A stretch of 64,000 bases of DNA, from the NCBI GenBank assembly GCA_016858145.1, contig JAEHOE010000076.1:186001-250000 (forward strand), in the 5' to 3' direction. How positions within the stretch are numbered: the stretch's first letter is position 1; each line of letters opens with the position of its first letter. Under the pieces are notes generated by a model. It saw only the letters and a program-made list of their open reading frames with translations, was not told the origin of the DNA and ran no database searches. A program made the translations under genes and the position numbers. This stretch comes from Edaphochlamys debaryana. Lineage: Eukaryota; Chlorophyta; Chlorophyceae; Chlamydomonadales. Shown piece after piece: positions 11,791-24,170 of the stretch.

Positions 11791-13664
11791 GGAGCGAAGC
11801 CAGGGCTTCTGGCCACCACGGCACCTGTATAGCTGCACATTGCCTTGGCCCCTCATCAGCGCTTCCTTCCTAGCCACGACAACCCCTGGCGTCACGTCCA
11901 CACCGCCGTCACCTGGACCTACAGGGGCAAACCTGAAGATGCAGCACCCGTGAGCACAGGCCTGTACCACCCCGCCACTGGAGCACCCGGATAGCGGTAC
12001 CTTGTGTTGACCCCACCCGGCGGCTTGATTGCCCTCGATGTGAGTGAACGCACCGGTTCGCAACAAATTGTCAAGGAAGGAGCATGACGCCACCCCCGTG
12101 TCAAAGGCCCTACGTACCGTATGCCAACGGCGCCGCTACCATGACAGGTACCGTGCTTGCCGTCCCTCGGCAACCCCATGGACGCGCTCTGTGGCCTTGT
12201 CATTTGCTGTGGCTTTGTTGTTGCCACGGCTGCCCCCTCGACTATCTCCTGACTGACGGTTTCCTGTCTGGCCGCGGTATGCGCGATGGACCGGGCAAGG
12301 AGGTACAAGTATGCGCACAGGGATACTCAGGATCACGCCTTGATGATGGCACAGGTTTTAGCAGTAGCACGAGGCGAGTTCGAGGGTCGCAGAGGGGGCC
12401 GCTCAGCGGCGCATAATAAACGGGAGGGAGCCGCAGGGCAGGGCCCTGGACCGGGTGAGCTGTATGTGGCGGATGATGGGAGGTGCACCTTGAAGAGAGG
12501 GGACATGCCAAGCCTGGTCCAAGTGTCCAACCACTTTTGAGACTACGTTGGCCTCGCGCGGTTCTTCGGGACCATGTGCGAACTCGCAAGAGTCCCATCC
12601 GTGCCGGGTCGCGCTGGCGGAGACGTTGGCGAGCAGAGATGCTTACCTAGCGGAGACGTTGGCGGCGGGACGTGCTGATAGCGGTTGGGCCTTGCAAGGG
12701 TCGATGAGGGGTACCTCAGCCGGCGGGGGCCCTCCGCCTCCTCCCCAGCCCCCGCCCCCGCCAGTCCCACACAGCGACCCCGGCGCCGGCCCCTCCCAAC
12801 CCACCACCTGCCCGCCACCGCCTCCCCCTCCCCTCCACCGCACACCGCCGGGGCTCACCCTCCGCATCAACAACCCCGGCGCGTCCCCGCCTCCCGACCC
12901 ACCACCCTTTCTACCACCGCATCCACAACCCTCCACGGCAACTGGGACCCCCCGTCCTTTCACGGCTGGGCCGCCCCACCCACCTTCCTCCTCTTCCCTC
13001 CCCTTCCCCCGCCGCCGCCCCCACCGCTGCCCCTGCCGCCCCAGCCACGCCCACCTGCGTCAACACCCTCAACTCCGCCACCGCCGCCCCCTCCCCCGCC
13101 GCCGCCCCCTCCACCTCCGCCCCCATCGCCACCCCCTCCGCCGCCGCCGCCGCCACCACCGCCGCCTCCGTCGCCGTCCCCTCCTCCGACCGTGGACAAG
13201 ACCGCCTGATGCGAGCCGTCGTGGCGCTCGGTTGCACTCCGTGGAGGCATGTATGAGTCCCTGTGTTCGTGCTTCGGGTTGCGTCGAGGCGAGCGCTGGG
13301 CGCCTGGGGTTTGGTTCCTTTGAGTGATGGGGTTTGGGGTGGGTTGGCTGCCGACGGGACGAGTCCGGGGTCCTCCCTGGGCGCGGGTTCCGCTGGTTAG
13401 GTCCGTGTGGGTTGAGCCTGGTGTCTGGGCCGGGTCTGGGTTGTGCCGGTCGGCACCCGGGTTGCACTGCGTAGGGGTGCCCTCCCTGCGCTGTCGGAAC
13501 GCGCTCACTGACCCTTCGCTCGATGACGGACATGAGCGCGGGAGATGCAAGGCCCTGCGGTTCTTACCCTGCCTGTCCCCAGTGCAATCCCAGAACACTC
13601 CGCTCACGGTGGACGGTGGGGAGCCACGCTTCATGGCCCGCCGACTGCACTATCCCCGTTGCAC
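11791..13664. other. Spacer with C-rich low-complexity block and unidentified open frames
   Basis: From about 12,720 to 13,200 the plus strand is dominated by CCX triplets, mostly CCN/CCG. An 84-codon frame at 12,286-12,540 and a Pro-rich frame at 12,685-13,209 share a reading frame, separated by stop codons. A 17-bp word (TGGCGGAGACGTTGGCG) occurs twice near 12,617 and 12,648. I recognise no domain. It may be a decayed mobile element or simply low-complexity spacer. Confidence 0.3.
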
Positions 13665-14310
13665 CCCGGCCCCACGCACCATCCTCGCCCGTCGCACGCC
13701 TCCACCGCACCGCACGTCCGTCGGTCCGTGCTCGCCACCAGCCTGCCCTTTCCGCCCGCTCTTCACGTGGTCTGGGTACGGCCGCTGCCCCGCTCCGCCT
13801 CCTGCCGCACAGGTCGTGACGTCGCAGGCTACACCGCCATAGCCCGAGCCCTCACTGGCCTTCGCCGTCCAGCTGCTCACCCCGCTCGGATGCACTCGTG
13901 GCTTCGACTTCTCACGCCGTGCCCCTTCATATGCGGCGTAACATCTTCGTTACCCACAGGTTCGGCTGCGTGGGGCGTGGGGACGCTTAGCTGTACGCGG
14001 GCGCGCAATCGGGCTCGGGCCATGGCGAGCTGGAATTGGAGGAGGCTGTACCGTTTAGCACTAACAGGGATCATACGAGGTAAGCGGGTCTGCTCGGCTA
14101 TCGCCGCTGGTGCCCCTGCAGTTCCGGCCCTTCTCCTCCACCCCCAGCACCCCTTGCACCCACCCGGGGTATTTGCTAGCCATAAGCTTTCGGCCCGAGA
14201 AGGGTTCCACGTTCACAGGCGGCTACGCTTCACAGGTCTTTTGCATCGGCCAACGAAATGAGTTGCCATCACACCGCGGCACTACGCCCCGTTGTCTACA
14301 ATTACCTCAG
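13665..14310 (+). repeat. Dispersed repeat family R, copy 3
   Basis: Aligns with R2 over several blocks, including CTTCACGTGGTCTGGGTACG, CCATAGCCCGAGCCCT, TTACCCACAGGTTCGGCT and GGGGCGTGGGGACGCTTAG. It ends with the same motif CACCGCGGCACTACGCCCCG, here at 14,272-14,300. It is more diverged from R2 than R1 is. Confidence 0.65.
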
Positions 14311-14639
14311 CCGAAGCTGTGGTGGTCCGCCTGGCTATGTCCAGGACGAGGCGAGTAGACGCCTGACTAGCGCACCACCTCGGGTAGTGCGGGGTTCCAA
14401 CGGATTAATGGCCGGGTGCGAGCCCGCGTGCCGTGGTGCGGGCTGGTGGTGGAGGGGTTTGAGGGCTATACGGAGCCAGACTCGAACATTGGGCCCCCTG
14501 GGGGGGACCACGGGGCACCTCCGGTCCAATCCCAGCAGAGAATTGCGGCAAGCGCAGCCCCGGGCTGCCAGGGGCAGGGCGTACGTCGCGTCTCGCGTGC
14601 AGCTACTGTCGAGGCGTGAAGCAGGTCTAGCATCTCCCA

Positions 14640-15300
14640 CGGCGCAGCGAGCACCGAGCTTGGCACAGCCGGCTTGGGAGCTGGGGCGGCCTGTCTGATT
14701 CCGCCGTCCCGTGATCGAATGCACTCTCGATACCCGCTCGAAGGGCCCTGGACCCATGGTTCCCCTGGGTGTCCACGCAACGACGCAAGCGGAGGTACCA
14801 GCAACGGACCCCGCCTTGGAGGATCCCAACGCCAGGATCAACCAACACCGTCAACAAAGCCTGGCAGGCGGCTGGGCAGCAGGGCAGCCCCCAACGACGT
14901 ATGACTCATCAAAAACGCCCGATCCCCTTTGTCTTCACGTGCCCTCCGCGCCCCCGTTCATACACGTGGTAACCGGCCGTTGAGCGAGCGGCTGCCCTGC
15001 ATACTCCTCGCCGAGGCTGTGGTTGAAAGAGGGGATTACGCGTTTGTGAGGGCCGCCGCTCGGGGTCTCGGGCGCCGTATGGGGCGTTGCGGTGCGACCT
15101 CGCCGCGCTAGCCGCGCTACCCACTTCTCGCTGAAATTGCTGCTTTCAGCATATGCTTGATACAACGCGCCGTCGAGCGGAGCTTGAAACTGACCCGAGT
15201 CGAACGACCCCTGACCCCAGCGCAATCGGAAGCACCTCTTTCGGCCCGCGGCCGGCGCTTTTCCATCTTGCCCCCCATTATAACTTGACTCGCTGTGCGC
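14640..15300 (+). promoter_or_regulatory. Promoter region of NRT2 copy C (repeat P, copy 2)
   Basis: Second copy of repeat P (see 10,190-10,862). It contains TATAAC at 15,279-15,284, about 145 bp before the ATG of NRT2 copy C, so this copy is the likely working promoter. A 14-bp palindromic-looking block CTGAAATTGCTGCTTTCAGC lies at about 15,131. Specific activator sites cannot be assigned from sequence alone. Confidence 0.6.
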
Positions 15301-15428
15301 CATGTCCATCTCTCCACACGTAAATACCCAACCCCCAAGCCGTCGACTGGACAAGTCTGAGCTTACTCACAGCATCGCTGCGCAGCTTGCGGCCGTCCTC
15401 ACCGCGCCTTCCAGCCAGCACAGCAACC

Positions 15429-18186
15429 ATGGGGGCCGACCCAAGCGACGTAACGGCGGAAGTAATCGCAAACAAGAAGTTCCCCTACGAACTAGACAGC
15501 GAGGGCAAGGCCAAGTACGTGCCCATATGGCGCTTCACGCAACCGCATATGATGGCATTCCACGTGAGTTTTGCGCTGTAACAACTGGCGCACACGTGCG
15601 AAGATTGCGGCGCGGCAATTCCGTTCTAGTCCGCGCCGCTCTTCCTGCCGGGCGCGAGGCTGTTGGTGCTCGCATTTGCGGCTCCGCTGACAGCGCGTGA
15701 AGACCTTGCCCCTCGAGGCGTGGTCGTGCCCCAAGGTCGTGCTCTTCTCTGACCCGCCCCGCCCCGACCCCCCTCCCCCCATCACCTGCGCAGTTGTCAT
15801 GGCTGTCCTTCTTCATGTCCTTCATCGCCACCTTCGCCCCGGCCTCGCTGCTGCCCGTCATCCGCGATGACCTCAACCTCACCAAGTCCGAGCTCGGCAA
15901 CGCTGGTGTGGCGGCCGTGTGCGGTGCAATCGCTGCGCGTCTCGGCATGGGTGTGTTCGTTGATATCGTGGGTGAGTTGGGAGGATGATGGACTGGGGGC
16001 AAACAGGGACTGAACTTAGGGAAAAGCATGCGAGGGGTCCAGCTCTGCTCTTACAGGTGGCCCTGCGGCAGCTCTTCCGCGCCTTGCACCTGAGCACGTC
16101 CTGGCTCCTTCCCCCCTCTCTCGCCCTCCCCAGGCCCCCGCTACGGTTCGGCTGCCACCATGCTCCTCACCGCCCCCGCCGTCTTCTGCATGTCCCTCGT
16201 CACCGACTACTCGACTTTCGCGGTGACCCGCTTCTTCATCGGCTGCTCGCTGTGCATGTTCGTGTGCTGCCAGTTCTGGTGTGGCACGTGAGTTTGGGCT
16301 GAGGGCAGGGGGGCCGAGGCGCAAGTCCGGGTGAAGGGTCTGCAGCCGCTGCTACTAGCCCTTGCCAGCTCCGACGATACCCTCCGGCCCCTGTCCCCTG
16401 ACCCCTGCTTCTCGCCCGCCTGCCCCCCCCCCGCAGCATGTTCAACGTGCGCATCGTGGGCACCGCCAACGCCATCGCCGCCGGCTGGGGCAACATGGGC
16501 GGCGGCGCCTGCCATTTCATCATGCCCCTCATCGTAAGTTGGCACCTCGGGTGTCGGGTCAGAGGGCTTTGTCTGATGACCTGCTATCGAGTCTCGCCCC
16601 CTGACGGAGCTGTACACTGCCGCATGGCGCTTTGATGGAAAGGCCCTGCTTCCAACTTCATCCTCACGCTTGCCGTCTGCCCCCTGCCCGCAGTACCAAG
16701 GCATCATGAACGGCGGGACCCCCGGCTACCAGGCCTGGCGCTGGTCGTTCTTTGTGCCCGGTGGCCTCTACATCCTTACTGCCCTCGTCACGCTTCTCTT
16801 CGGCATCGACCACCCTTCTGGCAAGGACTACCGTGACATGAAGAAGGAGGGTACCATGAAGACGAAGGGCGCCCTCTGGCCTGTCCTCAAGTGCGGCCTC
16901 GGCAACTACAGGTGGGCGCGGAGATCGGTTGGAGAGCACGCGTAAAGGGGGAGGCTCTGGAACGGATTTCTGTGCGCTGGCTGATCGCGCGATAGGCGCT
17001 TTGCCTCGCTCCGCCATCCCCACTGCCCCATGGTACCTGACACCTCTGCCGCGTTCCGACACCTATGCCCCTGTCAGGTCCTGGATCTTCTTCCTGACCT
17101 ACGGCTACTCGTTTGGCGTTGAGCTGACCGTGGACAACGTGATCGTCGAGTACCTGTTTGACCAGTTCGGCCTGAACCTGGCCGTGGCGGGTGCCCTGGG
17201 CGCCGTGTTCGGCCTCATGAACCTGTGGTCCCGTGCCTCTGGCGGCATGATCTCCGACTACGTTGCCAAGTACTGGGGCATGCGCGGCCGCCTCTGGGCC
17301 CTGTGGATCATCCAGACTCTGGGCGGCATTTTCTGCATCATCCTTGGAGTTGTGTACAACAGCCTAAGCCAGACCATCGTTATCATGATTATCTTCTCCA
17401 TCTTCTGCCAGCAAGCTTGCGGTGCCCATTTCGGCATCACCCCCTTCGTCTCCCGCCGCGCCTACGGTGTCGTGTCGGGCCTGGTGGGCGCCGGCGGCAA
17501 CACCGGAGCCGCCATCACCCAGGCGATCTGGTTCGCTGGCACGGCACAGTGGCAGCTCAAGTGAGTTTGGACCGTTATTGTTCAAGGTCGTGCTCCTCTG
17601 CACTGCCCCTGCTCCCTTGAGCCATCCCCCTGTACGGTATCCTGCTTCATCCTCAAGCGGTCGGCCTCGCATCTCGTTTCGGACACGCTCCCCCCTTGCG
17701 CCCTGCAACCCTCAGCCTGCCCAAGTACGATGGCTTCAAGTGGATGGGCGTGCAGACTATCGCCATGACGCTGCCTCTGTTCCTGGTCTGGTTCCCCATG
17801 TGGGGCTCGATGCTCACGGGCCCCCGCGAGGGCGCCGAGGAGGAGGACTACTACCTCCGCGAGTGGTCCGCCGAAGAGGTGGCTCAGGGCCTGCACCAGG
17901 GCTCGATGAAGTTCGCCATGGAGAGCAAGTGAGTCGCGCAGGGCAGGGCGGGAGGGTGTCTGCTTAGGGGCGCTGTCGTATTAGTCGGCAAGGGCTGCGT
18001 GGCACACGTGCCTGTTGCAACTCCACGTTCCAGCTTGCACTTAACGAGCTTGGGCATATCTAGAGACTCACCAGCGCCCTATCTCATCCTCTGCTCCCAA
18101 GGTCCCAGCGTGGCATGAAGGGCCAGAAGTCGCTCGACACGATTGCGGAGACGCCAGCTGCCGCCGTGAAGGCAACGGTTGCGTAA
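15429..18186 (+). CDS. NRT2: High-affinity nitrate transporter NRT2, copy C (complete)
   Basis: Plasma-membrane nitrate transporter, MFS/NNP family. Eight exons: 15,429-15,563, 15,794-15,971, 16,134-16,287, 16,437-16,533, 16,694-16,911, 17,078-17,560, 17,716-17,928, 18,102-18,186, giving 520 aa. The start lies in a good context (AACCATGG). The N-terminus ([12 protein letters not shown]) is shorter than and unlike copy B; from [12 protein letters not shown] onward the two are very close. Nitrate signature 1 is at residues 171-179, and signature 2 ([12 protein letters not shown]) is intact. The C-terminal tail ([21 protein letters not shown]) differs from copies A and B. Introns 2 to 4 are nearly identical to those of B, whereas intron 5 (16,912-17,077) is unrelated, so the duplication history is a patchwork. 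Candidate poly(A) signal TGTAA at 18,870-18,874. Confidence 0.96.
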
Positions 18187-19332
18187 GGCTCTGGCTTGGT
18201 ACCTATGCCTCTGCAGCAGCTCGGCTGTAGAGCACACCTGCAGAACATGGTAAGGGGCCTCGTCACTGTACCGTGTGACTGTCTTGAAAGCATTCTCCTG
18301 TTGTGGGGTGGCAGTCCCCTTGTTCACTGCCGTGCTTTGGTTGTTAAGCCATGGGGAGTCCTTGTCTGCGCAGCACTGTTGCAGCGTTGCAGGCGTATCG
18401 TGGCCGCTTATTTGTGTTCGAGTGTGCGGGAGAGTGTGCACACGAGCGTGAGTGTACGAAGTGCTAGAGAGATTGGACATTGATAGAGTTGGCTGCAGTG
18501 GGGCAGGAGGGAACGGTGGCCGCGGCTAGCAGACCGCCCTGCACCGCGAGAAGATAGCTGAGGGGCTTGGGCTCCATGAAAAGCGTGGGCATGAGCGGGC
18601 GGGTGGGCCGCGCTTGCATAGAAGGGGCACGTGGCCTTGTCGGGGGCGTGGGGACACTGCACTGAGCCCTCGTCACGTCGAGGGGTAGAGCGTTGCATTT
18701 CGATGTACACTGAACTGCGAATCGATGTGAGGAGTACGATAACAGTTGGAATGGTTCATGAGGGGCCGGAGCCGCTTCTCAGTCTCTGTGCTTGCAGGGG
18801 GGCATGGAGTAGAAGCGGGGATCGCACATAACGATTTGGAGAGTGGAGAAGATACAACAGAGTATCCCCTGTAAGAGCGAGTGAGTCAAAGGCCCCCTTT
18901 GCCAGTCCTGCCATCCGTGTCTCGGCCAACCTGACCCGGAACCCCCACTCATGTTTCCAGTAATCCGGTTGCCCTGCGCCTGTCCTGCTGCTCGCAGCGT
19001 GACAGCTGGTGAAGCAACGGGTGCATCCAACGGGCGTTGCAGTTTTTGTGGAAGGCGCTCTCCGGAATGTTAGGGAGAGCATGCGTGCTTTGACAGTGAG
19101 AGGACGTTGCCTTGCGGGACATAGAGACTGGTGCAAGTTGCCAGGACCCAAGAGCGAGCGCCGGGCTACTCATGGCAGATCAAGCGCAGCCCAGGGGCCT
19201 TTCGGGCTGCTCCGCAGTACGCACGGCCTTCGACACACGTTCTGCTTCAGGGCCAGGTCGTACATGCCCTTTCGGGTCGCTGTTGCTGGAAGGCCCCTCA
19301 CCCCCTCCTGCTGCTTCGGGCTGCGGCTGCAA
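18187..19332. other. 3' UTR of NRT2 copy C and spacer
   Basis: TGTAA at 18,870-18,874 would give a ~700-nt 3' UTR, similar to that inferred for copy A. No gene is recognisable in the remainder. Confidence 0.45.
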
Positions 19333-19811
19333 GGGGGGGGCACAAATAAAGTTGCCCGATACCATGCCCCGAAGTCCCCCGACCCCCCGGGACCGACGAC
19401 TGACCGACCCGTACAGTGTACGACACTGTCGTACAAGGTCTGCACGTACTCCATTTTATGCCATTCGCGATTCGCTGGACTGCTGGCCGCGTGCACTATC
19501 CATGGGCGGGCACAGCACACCCGGTGGCCCACGTGAGTCGGGGGCCATCGAGCATCGACCATGCCATGGACCCCGACCCGTCAATTGACCAACGGCTGGG
19601 CGCTGCTTTACGCCGCGGTGACAAAATTCCACCACACAGCCTCCCGAAGTTCCCCGGACCCCCCCGACCGACGACCGACCGAGAACTTTGGGCCCCCATA
19701 ACTTTGCAATAAAACCTTCGATCTTATTTCTGAAAGCGGATTTGGGCTCCTCTCGCCAAGCTCTTTCTAGATGAGGCATGATGTATGTCTGGGAAGGACC
19801 TACCCCCCCCT
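19333..19811 (+). repeat. Dispersed repeat S, copy 1 (uninterrupted)
   Basis: About 480 bp matching 50,038-50,759 in the same orientation. It starts with a G-run and ACAAATAAAGTTGCCCGATA. It contains a GACCGACGACTGACCGACCC block, a short inverted repeat around GTACAGTGTACGACACTGTC, a second GACCGACGACCGACCGAG block and TTTGCAATAAAACCTTCG. It ends near GATGAGGCATGATGTATGTC and a C-run. No coding potential is shared between copies. This looks like a non-autonomous mobile element or the 3' tail of a retroelement. Confidence 0.75.
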
Positions 19812-20518
19812 GGCGGCTGGTGCCTACCCGGTCTCCCTCAGTCCAGGACTCCTCTTGCGGCCTCCCCTAGCCGCAGCATCCCTCTGGCGTACAAGCTGCC
19901 TAAATCTGAGCCCTCCACCCTCCAAGGCTGATACCATAGTGCTTCGTGGTTTAGATCAGGGTTCGGCGTGGGGGTGGCCTCTGCGCTCCTGCGACCAGCG
20001 GCCGGAGTCGCTGGTCGGCGCACCACCCACATGATCAGCGACATCACCAGGGAGGTGTGACTAACTGGTGGGCCGCGGCCTGCTGTGGCCGTTGCACAAA
20101 GCTTCCGAAGTTCCGCACATGGGCATGCCGGGGAAACTCCAGGAGCGCCCCGTGGTCGCGGAGACGAGGTGGCGAGGAGGGGCGCGGAGTGTGTTCGTGC
20201 GCCTGAAACCCTAGCACCGTTTGCAACCAGCGTGCCATCTGTCGTTAAGGCACAGCTTCGAGTCACACTGAAAGGGCTTGAGGTCACAGTCTGGGGCCAC
20301 GGTGCGACGCGGCGACGCTGTTGGCAACTGTCATGCCAAACGTAAGCCGCGCCGCTGGCTTGGCAGCCCTTCCTAGCCTCTGTGCCCCGTGTTGTCCAGA
20401 GCATGGCGTAGAGCGGCGCTGCGATGGTCGGGGCGCGGAGGGGCACTCGTACGGCGAAGAGCGCTCGTCCCGTTCCATTCCATTCGTGCCAGGGGGCACT
20501 TGAGCTTCGCCCATCCCC

Positions 20519-20524
20519 TATAAA
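20519..20524 (+). promoter_or_regulatory. TATA box of NII1
   Basis: TATAAA in the context CCCCTATAAACAG, about 300 bp upstream of the NII1 start codon. This implies a 5' UTR of roughly 270 nt. Confidence 0.5.
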
Positions 20525-20827
20525 CAGCGTGCCTTCTCCTTTAATAATATACACGCGTTTATCCACATAGCCAGTACCGGTGCTGCGAGCTCTTCGGCAA
20601 ACACCCGAACCTCGAACTGCGACTGTCCGCAGCCACTCTGCAGGCATACCTGTAGTCTTTCGCTCGTCGTGCTCACGCGTCTGTGTGTCGCACGAACGCT
20701 TGCTATACTTCAAGTCTTTGTCAGTCGATTGAAGCGTTGCATCGCAGCGCGCTGGCCCCTTCTTACCTGCGTGTGTTGCTCTCGTGCGTAGGCATACATC
20801 AACGTCGTGAACAAGCCCGCCGCAAAG

Positions 20828-23800
20828 ATGAACGGCACCACCATGCAGCGCTCCGCCTCCTCCCGCACCGCCGGGCCCCGCTGCTCCGGCTACTCCCGCC
20901 GCCTGGCGTGCCGAGTCCTGGCCACCATCGCTCCCCCCGCCCCTTCGGGCTCGGCGGCTCCTAGCGACGTGAGCGAGCACAGCGGCCTGAAGCACCTGTC
21001 CGAGGCTGCTCGCACCCGCGCCCTGGACAAGAAGGCCAACAAGTTCGAGAAGGTCAAGGTTGAGAAGTGCGGCTCCCGCGCCTGGACGGATGTGTTCGAG
21101 CTGTCCAACCTGCTCAAGGTGGGTGCAGGGTTCTGAGGAGGTCGGTCAGGGCCCAACAAGGACTCGATACCGGGCTCAACAGCTTGGGAAGGGGGGTCTC
21201 TGTCTTTAGAGGGAGCAAGGAGGTGCTGGCCGCCGAGTCCTTCACTCCACCCCCCTCGCCACTGACGCCCCGTCCTGTGCGCCCCCCTGCCGCCCCTTGC
21301 TTCGTCCCCCCCGCAGGAGGGCAACACCAAGTGGGAGGACATGAACCTGGATGACGTGGACATCCGCCTCAAGTGGGCGGGCCTGTTCCACCGCGGCAAG
21401 CGCACGCCCGGCAAGTTCATGATGCGCCTCAAGGTGGGCGGGAGGCCAGGTTGGGGGGTGCACGGGGGGCAGCAGGGACAGTGAAGGGGAACCCGAGGGA
21501 CCACGCACGGTCAGCCAAGGGTGGTTATCGAAGGTCTTATCATGTGGGTTGGCTCGAAACGCACCCCCGGAAGTCCCAACCCAGGCCCAGCCGGCTCAAC
21601 TTGCCCGGCACTCGTCACCTTTCCCACCTACTTGCCTTCTACCCCATCCCTTCAACTTGCCCCCGCCTGCCCCGCCCCTCCTCCCAGGTCCCCAACGGCG
21701 AGCTGAACGCCCGCCAGCTGCGCTACCTGGCCACCACCATCGCCCCCTACGGCGCCGATGGCTGCGCCGACATCACCACGCGCGCCAACATCCAGCTGCG
21801 CGGCATCACGCTGGACGCGGCTGACTCTGTGATCAAGGGCCTGTGGGACGTGGGCCTGACCTCGTTCCAGACGGGCATGGACAGCGTGCGCAACCTGACC
21901 GGCAACCCCATTGCCGGCGTGGACCCGCACGAGCTGGTCGACACCCGGCCCATCCTGCGCGACATGGAGGCCATGCTCTTCAACAACGGCAAGGTGAGGG
22001 GCTGGCGGGCTTGGGGGCAGAGGGGAGATGAAAGGGAGGAAGGGCGGGGTTCGGGCGGCAGGGCACGGCAGGATGCAGTTCACGGGGCGGTGTGGGTTGG
22101 GGCTGTCGTGCCAAGGCTGCTGTTGAGGGAGAGGAAGCCGAGAAGAAGCGCGTAGCGGGCAAGGAAATGGTTCGGGGCTCTCTCCGTGTCATCCAGACCC
22201 TGCTGTTTGACGGTACCTGCCTTCTCCCCTACAATCGCCCCCACTTCCCCCCCCCCAGGGCCGTGAGGAGTTCGCCAACCTGCCCCGCAAGCTCAACATC
22301 TGCGTCTCGTCCACCCGTGACGACTTCCCCCACACCCACATCAACGACGTGGGCTACGAGGCCGTGCGCAAGCCCGACGGACAGGTGGGGCGGGGCAAGG
22401 CCGGGGATGGGTTGGCTACGACACGGGCCGGCGCTGGCTGCTCTGTCCTGATGTGGGTCGTACAGGCTGCAGGGCCTCCTGGCGTCGCCCCGAGCCAAAC
22501 CCTTGCCCTGCGCTCCCCCGACACCTGAATTTGAAGCTAACCCACCGCACCGCCGCCTCGTGCCTCCCCAGGTGGTCTACAACGTGGTTGTGGGCGGCTT
22601 CTTCTCCATCAAGCGCAACATCATCTCGATCCCGCTGGGCTGCAGCATCACGGCGGAGCAGCTGCTGCCCTTCACGGAGGCGCTGCTGCGCGTCTTCCGC
22701 GACCACGGCCCGCGCGGCGACCGCCAGCAGACGCGCCTCATGTACCTGGTGGAGGCCGTCGGCGTGGAGAAGTTCCGCGCGCTCATCTCGGAGTACATGG
22801 GCGGCGCCACCTTCGGAGAGCCCGTGCACGTGAGCCGGGCTGGGGGGTTGGGGGCCTACTCGGGCTATGGAAGAAGGGCAGCGGCCTATGCAAGTTCTGC
22901 CTCCACAGGGCGCATTGGCCCCTGGCCCGTTCGCATGCCACGCCGACCTTACGCTGGCCTGCGTTAAAGACACGGTGCTAACCGCCGCCCGCCTCGCCCC
23001 CCCTCCCCCGCAGGTGCACTACGACCAGCCCTGGGAGCGGCGCAACATCCTGGGCGTGCACCCGCAGAAGCAGGCCGGCTTCAGCTGGGTGGGCGCCTGC
23101 GTGCCCGCGGGCCGCATGCACGCCGCGGACTTCGACGAGATCGCTGCCGTGGCCGAGAAGTACGGCGACGGCACGGTGCGCATCACGTGCGAGGAGAACG
23201 TGATCTTCCCCAACATCCCCGACGCCAAGGTGCAGGCCATGCTGGCTGAGCCCCTGTTCCAGCGCTTCAAGGTCTTCCCCGGGGCCCTGCTGGCCGGCAT
23301 GGTGTCCTGCACGGGTGAGCAGCGCCCGCGTGCAGCCTGCCGCCTCTTGCGCTGGTTCCCTTGCTGGCTACGCAGCATCAGGACTGTGGCCGTAGTGGCC
23401 TTCGGAGCTGCCTTGCACGGCCTCGTGCTGACGCCTGCACCTCCCCCCTTCACTCCCCGCCCTCTGCGCCCAGGCAACCAGTTCTGCGGCTTCGGCCTGG
23501 CCGAGACCAAGGCGCGCGCCGTCAAGGTGGTGGAGGCGCTGGACGAGCAGCTGGAGCTGACGCGCCCCGTGCGCATCCACTTCACCGGCTGCCCCAACAG
23601 CTGCGGCCAGGCACAGGTGGGCGCACGCGCTACGGCCGTACCCGGCTCTGGCAGGGACGCATGTGTCATCCTCCCACTTGCCTTCTGGTTCCGGCGTGAA
23701 GCGTTCCAGCCCCTCCTGCCCCTGGCCTCACCTGCCCCCGCCTCGCCGCCTCCCCTGCTCCTACCAGGTGGGCGACATTGGCCTCATGGGCGCCCCCGCC

Positions 23801-24170
23801 AAGCTGGACGGCAAGGCCGTGGAGGGCTACAAGATCTTCCTGGGCGGCAAGATCGGGGAGAACCCCGAGCTGGCCACCGAGTTCGCGACGGTGAGCGGGG
23901 CCGTGCAGTGTGGGCTCGTGTGGTGCGGGGCACCTATGGGGGCCTGCGTCCAGCAGGCGAGCAGCTGGTTGGTCTGTGGGGCCCGTGAACAAGCGACCGC
24001 CCATTCAGATGCGTGTGGCAGTCAAGACTCGACGCGGGTTCTGACCTCTGCTAACCCCGGCGCCTCCGTTCCTCCCCCAGGGCATTCCCGCGGTGGAGTC
24101 GGTGCTGGTGCCCAAGCTCAAGGAGATCCTCATTGCCGAGTTCGGCGCCAAGGAGCGCGTCAAGGCGTAA
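20828..24170 (+). CDS. NII1: Ferredoxin-nitrite reductase, chloroplast
   Basis: Reduces nitrite to ammonium with six electrons from ferredoxin in the chloroplast stroma, using siroheme and a [4Fe-4S] cluster. Nine exons: 20,828-21,118, 21,317-21,433, 21,688-21,993, 22,259-22,384, 22,572-22,829, 23,014-23,314, 23,474-23,616, 23,768-23,890, 24,081-24,170; 584 aa, close to the usual algal length. The four cluster ligands are visible as C465 and C471 (SCTGNQFC) and C506 and C510 (GCPNSCGQ). The first ~45 residues are Ser/Arg/Ala-rich and fit a plastid transit peptide. The first in-frame ATG is 20,828 (AAAGATGAAC); 20,843 is an alternative. The two-fold sulfite/nitrite reductase ferredoxin-like and 4Fe-4S domains follow each other as expected. 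It lies between the nitrate transporters and the nitrite channel gene, the standard algal cluster arrangement. TGTAA at 24,863-24,867 is the probable poly(A) signal. Confidence 0.97.

Noticed and set aside
19838..20995. 385-codon open frame on the minus strand over the NII1 promoter and first exon
   Set aside because: No recognisable domain, runs antisense through the NII1 transit-peptide exon, and has the composition expected of GC-rich DNA without stops.
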